Of a stretch of 26,689 nucleotides of DNA, positions 23,288 through 26,689 are shown in pieces. Numbering within the stretch: position 1 is the stretch's first letter; each line of letters opens with the position of its first letter. The DNA comes from an uncultured Christensenella sp. (GTDB taxonomy: Bacteria; Bacillota; Clostridia; Christensenellales; UBA1750), in assembly GCA_905193155.1 (NCBI GenBank), contig CAJJNQ010000036.1, forward strand, positions 1 through 26,689, written 5' to 3'. The position numbers and the translations under genes are program-made. Below the pieces are notes generated by a model, which was not told the origin of the DNA, searched no databases, and saw nothing but the letters and a program-made list of their open reading frames with translations.

Positions 23288-24346
23288 ATGATGGAGGAAC
23301 AGATTCGCGCAAGGCGTTTGCCGCCGCTCTTTGACGGCGAGGTGAACGCGCAGAACTTTGACGAGTGGCGAAAGAATATTGTAGACCTGTATGCGCATGA
23401 GTGCTTCGGCGTCACGCCGCCCGCGCCGCGCGAAGTCCGCGCCGTTGTGGCAGAGCAGAACGACGACGATTGGGCGGGCAAGGCGGAGCACCGCAAGGTG
23501 ATGCTGTCCTTCGATATGGAGAAGGGCGAATTCTCTTTCCCGGTTCATCTGGTGATCCCCAAGGCCGGTCGACCCTGCCCCTGCGTGGTCTATCCGTCCT
23601 TTACGCCCTATGCCACGGCGGGCTATCAGCCCATCGAGGAGATCGTGGATCAGGGCTTTGCGTTGGCGGTGTTCTGCTATGAGGACGTGACGCGTGACAA
23701 CGAGGATTTCACCGACGGCCTGGCCGCCATGACTTCCCGCGGCGCAGCGGACGATTGGGGTAAGATCGGCATGTGGGCGTTTGCGTGCAGCCGTGTGCTC
23801 GACCATCTGCTGACGCTGCCGGAGATCGACGGCAGCCGCGTGGCGGTGCTGGGGCATTCGCGCCTGGGCAAGACCGCGCTTTGGGCGGCGGCGCAGGATC
23901 TGCGCTTTGCCGCCGTGCATTCCAACGACTCCGGCTGCGCGGGTGCGGCGGTTTGCCGCGGCAAGGTCGGGGAGAGCGTTCAGGCAATTTACTCCCAGTT
24001 TCCCTTCTGGTTCTGTGAAAACTACAAAAAGTACGGCGGACAGGAAGAGCTGCTGCCCTTTGAGCAGTATCAGCTGCTGGCTTGCGCCGCGCCTCGGCCG
24101 CTGTATGTTGCCAGCGCCTCGGAGGACGAATGGGCCGATCCGCAATCGGAATTCCTGTCGGCGGTGCTGGCTTCGCCCGCATGGGAGCTGTTCGGCTATG
24201 AAGGCCTGGGCACGGACAAAATGCCTGCGCCCGGCGGACGCATCGCTTCCGGCCGCGTGGGCTACCATCTGCGCCCCGGCACGCACTATTTGAGCCGCTA
24301 CGATTGGGTGCGCGCGCTGAACTTCTTCCGGCTGAATCTGCGGTAA
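23288..24346 (+). CDS. CE15-like glucuronoyl esterase / alpha-beta hydrolase
   Basis: A 352-residue alpha/beta hydrolase that resembles carbohydrate esterase family 15 (glucuronoyl esterases), which cut ester bonds between lignin alcohols and glucuronic acid on xylan. Visible marks are the nucleophile elbow GHSRLGK (189-195) with Ser191, NDSGCAGAA (213-221), an FPFWFCENYKKYG stretch (238-250), APRPLYVASASEDEWADP (268-285) and a C-terminal His333 before DWVRALNFF (339-347). No signal peptide is seen, which is unusual for an enzyme acting on plant polymers, so it may act on imported fragments. It has a GGGAGG ribosome site, with ATG at 23288 preferred over the next codon's ATG. No glycoside hydrolase is nearby. 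Confidence 0.8.
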   Translation: MMEEQIRARRLPPLFDGEVNAQNFDEWRKNIVDLYAHECFGVTPPAPREVRAVVAEQNDDDWAGKAEHRKVMLSFDMEKGEFSFPVHLVIPKAGRPCPCVVYPSFTPYATAGYQPIEEIVDQGFALAVFCYEDVTRDNEDFTDGLAAMTSRGAADDWGKIGMWAFACSRVLDHLLTLPEIDGSRVAVLGHSRLGKTALWAAAQDLRFAAVHSNDSGCAGAAVCRGKVGESVQAIYSQFPFWFCENYKKYGGQEELLPFEQYQLLACAAPRPLYVASASEDEWADPQSEFLSAVLASPAWELFGYEGLGTDKMPAPGGRIASGRVGYHLRPGTHYLSRYDWVRALNFFRLNLR

Positions 24347-24352
24347 ATTCCG

Positions 24353-24390
24353 TTTGGACAAAAAGCAAAAACTGTCCGAAAAAAAGACAG
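24353..24390. repeat. Two mutually exclusive short hairpins
   Basis: TTTGGACA (24353-24360) can pair with TGTCCGAA (24373-24380), while CTGTC (24372-24376) can instead pair with GACAG (24386-24390). The two share the same bases and so exclude each other. No clear T-tract follows. They lie between the esterase stop and the next promoter, where a weak terminator or switch could exist. Confidence 0.35.
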
Positions 24391-24407
24391 CTTTCCATCT
24401 TTGTCCC

Positions 24408-24436
24408 TTGAAGGAAGATAGGCACGGCGGTATGCT
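24408..24436 (+). promoter_or_regulatory. Possible promoter of the phasin-like/ubiB pair
   Basis: TTGAAG (24408-24413), a 17-base spacer and TATGCT (24431-24436), about 30 bases before the ATG at 24467. The -10 box matches four of six bases of the consensus, so this is moderate support. Confidence 0.5.
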
Positions 24437-24466
24437 TGCAAAAGAAAATCAAGGAGGTTGAGAAAT

Positions 24467-24877
24467 ATGGATCTGGGCAAGGATTTGAAGAACCTGTTGC
24501 TGGCCGGTATCGGCGCGGTGGCCGTTACGGCGGAAAAGAGCCAGGCACTGCTGGACGAGCTGGTCAAGAAGGGCGAGCTGACCGTCGAGCAGGGCAAGGT
24601 GCTCAACGAAGAGCTCAAGCACAATGTGGAAAAGAAGATCAAGGATTCCGTCACTGTGCAGGTTGTGCCCACCACGGGCGATGAACTGATGCGCTGCATC
24701 GAGGATCTCACGCCCGACCAGCTGGCGGCGCTCAAGGCAAAGCTCGACGCGCTCAAGCCGGAGGAAGCGGCGCAGCCCGAAGTGGTCGAAGAGGAAGAAG
24801 CACCCGTGCAGAAAGATGCGGAGCAGCCCAAGGAGGACGGCAATGACGGAGCAGACGTCCCTGCAGACGGAAAATAA
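24467..24877 (+). CDS. Phasin-like coiled-coil protein
   Basis: A 136-residue protein with a short hydrophobic start (NLLLAGIGAVAV, 9-20), a charged helical stretch (22-60), a possible second short helix (TGDELMRCIEDLTPDQLAALKAKL, 70-93 region) and a Glu/Pro-rich acidic tail (98-136). It resembles phasin or poly-hydroxyalkanoate granule-associated proteins by composition (a short hydrophobic patch followed by an amphipathic helix). The start at 24467 follows AAGGAGG. Its last 35 bases overlap the start of the ABC1 kinase gene, whose ribosome site lies within it. Such small helical proteins beside ABC1 kinases may be membrane-associated partners, but this is not established here. Confidence 0.6.
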   Translation: MDLGKDLKNLLLAGIGAVAVTAEKSQALLDELVKKGELTVEQGKVLNEELKHNVEKKIKDSVTVQVVPTTGDELMRCIEDLTPDQLAALKAKLDALKPEEAAQPEVVEEEEAPVQKDAEQPKEDGNDGADVPADGK

Positions 24878-26456
24878 AAAGCTGAGCAGGAGCGAGAACA
24901 AAGCCCGCCTGCGCCAGATCATCGAGATCCTCAACAAGCACGAGGTCGTAAAGGGCTTAACGCCCGAAAAGCTGCGCGCCATATTGGAGGATCTCGGCCC
25001 CACCTATATCAAGCTCGGCCAGATCATGTCGATGCGTTCGGACATGATTCCGCAGGCCTATTGCGACGCGCTGACGCAGCTGCGCTCCTCCGTGCCGCCC
25101 ATGCCCTTTGACGAGGTACGCCGGGTAGTGGAGGGCTCTCTCGGCAAGCCCATCGAGGAAGTGTATTCGGATTTCAACGAGGAGCCCATCGGCGCGGCGT
25201 CCATCGCGCAGGCGCATGAAGCGCGCCTCAAGGACGGTACGCACGTCGTGGTCAAGGTGCAGCGCGAGGGCATCTACGAAATCATGTCGCAGGACATGAC
25301 GCTGCTGCGCAAGGCGGCAGGCATCCTCAAGCTCGCCCCCGGCACCGGCGAAATCCTCGATTTCGGCATCATACTGGACGAGATGTGGAAGGTCTCTCAG
25401 GAGGAGATGAACTTCACCATCGAGGCGCAGAACGCCGAAACCTTTTACAAGAACAACGAAGATGTGGTCTTTGCCACCTGCCCGCGCATCTACCGCGAGG
25501 AAACCACGCCGCAGGTGCTGACGATGGAGTTCATCGACGGCATCTCCGTGGACAACAAGGCGAAGCTGCTCGAAAACGGCTATGATCTGGATGAAATCGG
25601 TGCCAAGCTGGCCGATAACTACATCAAGCAGGTCATCGAAGACGGCTTCTTCCATGCCGACCCGCATCCGGGCAACATCCGCATTCGCGAGGGCGAAATT
25701 GTTTGGATCGACATGGGCATGATGGGGCGGCTCTCCAAGCGGGATCAGGCGCTGTTTGCCAAGGCGGTGGCTGCCGTCGCGCAGCACGATGTGGAAGGAA
25801 TCAAGAGCGTGGTGCTGTCCATCGGCAAGTGCCGGGGTAAGGTCGACCATGCCAAGCTCTACATCGACATCGACGAGATGCTTTCCCGCTACGGCGATGC
25901 GGATTTGGGCGGACTTGACCTTGGACAGCTGATGAACGAGTGCATGGATATTGCGCGTGAGCACAAAATCGCCATGCCGGAGGGCGTGAGCATGCTCGGC
26001 CGCGGCGTGCTCACCATCGAGGGCGTGATCGCCGATCTCAGCCCCGATACCAATGTCATTTCCATTGCAACCGCACGAGCCGCCAACATGGCGGTGGATA
26101 AGTTCGACGTGGGCAAGGAGCTGCGCAGCGGCGCGCGCTTTGCCGCAGAATCCTTCAAAAAGGCCATGGCGATTCCCGGCCTGCTGTCCGATTCGCTCAA
26201 ATCCCTCTCCAAGGGACAGACGCGCGTCGGGCTGGATTTGAAGGTCACGGACGAAAGCGTCAAGGCCGCCAACAACCTGATGGGCAAGTTCATCGCGGGT
26301 TTGCTGGCGTTCGGGCTGCTGCTGTCCTCGTCCATCCTGTGCACGACGGAGATGGAGCCCAAGCTCCTCGGCATCCCCGCGCTCGGCGCGCTGGGTTATG
26401 CCGCTGCCGTCGGCCTGACCGTGTGGGTCTTTGTCAAAATCAGCAAAAACGAATAG
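24843..26456 (+). CDS. ABC1/UbiB-family atypical kinase (AarF-like)
   Basis: A 537-residue protein of the ABC1/UbiB/COQ8 atypical kinase family. The N-terminal KxGQ motif is YIKLGQIMSMRSD (55-67). The alanine-rich nucleotide loop is GAASIAQ (117-123), with Lys138 as the likely ATP-binding lysine. The catalytic loop HADPHPGN covers 271-278 and the metal-binding DMG motif 290-292 (DFG in other kinases). Two hydrophobic segments at the C-terminus (about 482-535) would anchor it in the membrane. In E. coli UbiB is needed for ubiquinone synthesis. Clostridia generally lack ubiquinone, so another lipid-related role is likely. The start at 24843 follows AAGGAGG, 35 bases inside the phasin-like gene; an earlier ATG at 24816 has no such site. 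Confidence 0.93.
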   Translation: MTEQTSLQTENKKLSRSENKARLRQIIEILNKHEVVKGLTPEKLRAILEDLGPTYIKLGQIMSMRSDMIPQAYCDALTQLRSSVPPMPFDEVRRVVEGSLGKPIEEVYSDFNEEPIGAASIAQAHEARLKDGTHVVVKVQREGIYEIMSQDMTLLRKAAGILKLAPGTGEILDFGIILDEMWKVSQEEMNFTIEAQNAETFYKNNEDVVFATCPRIYREETTPQVLTMEFIDGISVDNKAKLLENGYDLDEIGAKLADNYIKQVIEDGFFHADPHPGNIRIREGEIVWIDMGMMGRLSKRDQALFAKAVAAVAQHDVEGIKSVVLSIGKCRGKVDHAKLYIDIDEMLSRYGDADLGGLDLGQLMNECMDIAREHKIAMPEGVSMLGRGVLTIEGVIADLSPDTNVISIATARAANMAVDKFDVGKELRSGARFAAESFKKAMAIPGLLSDSLKSLSKGQTRVGLDLKVTDESVKAANNLMGKFIAGLLAFGLLLSSSILCTTEMEPKLLGIPALGALGYAAAVGLTVWVFVKISKNE

Positions 26457-26475
26457 CGATTTATCCTAGAAAAGC

Positions 26476-26511
26476 GAACCGCCGCAGTGGGTTTTTCCAT
26501 TGCGACGGTTC
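26476..26511. repeat. 15-bp imperfect hairpin after the ABC1 kinase gene
   Basis: GAACCGCCGCAGTGG (26476-26490) faces CCATTGCGACGGTTC (26497-26511) across a six-base loop that itself has five T. One position is a G-U wobble and one a mismatch. It starts 20 bases after the stop codon, which suits a transcription end signal, yet no T-tract follows on the plus strand; on the minus strand TTTTC follows. Terminator use on the plus strand is therefore uncertain. Confidence 0.5.
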
Positions 26512-26571
26512 TGGCTTCGGTAAGAAAAGCGCAGCAGAACGATAAATCGAAATTTATAAAGGAGAATATTG

Positions 26572-26689
26572 ATGAAACTGTTTTTGTGTTCGCACTTTTC
26601 AAGTGTAGGAAGTTTGATAAAAGAAGAAATTGATAATAAAAAAGTCGCATTTATTCCAACAGCTTCGCTGCGTGAAGGCTACACCGGTT
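26572..26689 (+). CDS. Peptidase S51 (dipeptidase E)-like protein, 5' part only
   Basis: The first 39 codons of a gene cut by the window edge. The ATG at 26572 follows AAAGGAG. The start MKLFLCSHFSSVGSLI, then KKVAFIPTASLREGYTG, matches the beginning of peptidase E-like (S51, class I glutamine-amidotransferase-like fold) proteins, which begin with a strand-turn such as LxLxSHFS and have a VAFIPTA strand. The Ser and His catalytic residues lie beyond the edge. The gene is much richer in A and T than those before it. Confidence 0.6.
   Translation, partial: MKLFLCSHFSSVGSLIKEEIDNKKVAFIPTASLREGYTG

Noticed and set aside
1..26689. CRISPR arrays, tRNA or rRNA genes, prophage genes, replication origin
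   Set aside because: No regularly spaced repeats, no cloverleaf or rRNA stretches, no phage structural genes and no cluster of DnaA boxes were seen when reading both strands. Small RNA genes cannot be excluded by eye.

Overview
This window looks like chromosomal DNA from a GC-rich member of the class Clostridia (Firmicutes), probably an uncultured gut lineage. That placement is an inference. It rests on strong AAGGAGG-type ribosome binding sites, sigma-A-like promoters, an RqcP (YabO) protein of the Gram-positive type, a heterodimeric ABC exporter and a DUF4234 protein. No rRNA, tRNA, CRISPR array or prophage was seen. The coding strands are GC-rich and densely packed. Three stretches are visibly AT-richer: the secreted-protein gene near 1-1.7 kb, the decayed VOC gene near 23 kb, and the cut-off gene at the right edge.

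Layout. Positions 31-55 resemble the terminal inverted repeat of an IS3-family element that lies off the left edge. 77-1724 (minus) holds a polytopic membrane protein and an AT-rich secreted protein behind a very good promoter. 1910-5485 (minus) encodes the two halves of an ABC exporter, framed by a promoter and a terminator. One half has Asp at the catalytic Glu position and the other has an altered signature motif. 5749-12030 (plus) is a seven-gene metabolic cassette between one predicted promoter and one predicted terminator: FAD oxidoreductase, MFS transporter, GNAT, glutamate-5-kinase-like kinase, TIM-barrel isomerase, Gfo/Idh/MocA dehydrogenase and GNAT. 12088-12955 holds MutT and a DUF4234 membrane protein.

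13118-19177 (plus) is a probable six-gene operon. It encodes an 837-residue protein that I read as Sm/Hfq-like plus two cold-shock-like domains plus a long undescribed C-terminal region, then RqcP, fused IspDF, MutY, an NTF2-like protein and a DUF1989 protein. A strong terminator follows. 19321-20748 is an ACT-ACT-metallo-beta-lactamase fusion. 20849-22890 holds an ADP-ribosylglycohydrolase-like protein with beta-rich C-terminal domains, overlapping a dUTPase gene by 4 nt. 22935-23250 is a VOC (glyoxalase) pseudogene with a lost start, two frameshifts and an internal deletion. One frameshift sits in a long near-perfect palindrome. 23288-24346 is a CE15-like esterase. 24467-26456 is a phasin-like protein overlapping an ABC1/UbiB-family kinase. 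The window ends in a peptidase S51-like gene that is cut off.

The best candidates for something undescribed are the Sm/cold-shock multidomain protein upstream of rqcP, the seven-gene oxidative cassette, the ACT-ACT-MBL fusion with an altered metal motif, and the degenerate ADP-ribosylglycohydrolase-like protein coupled to dut. All family assignments were made by eye from conserved motifs; no database search was run.
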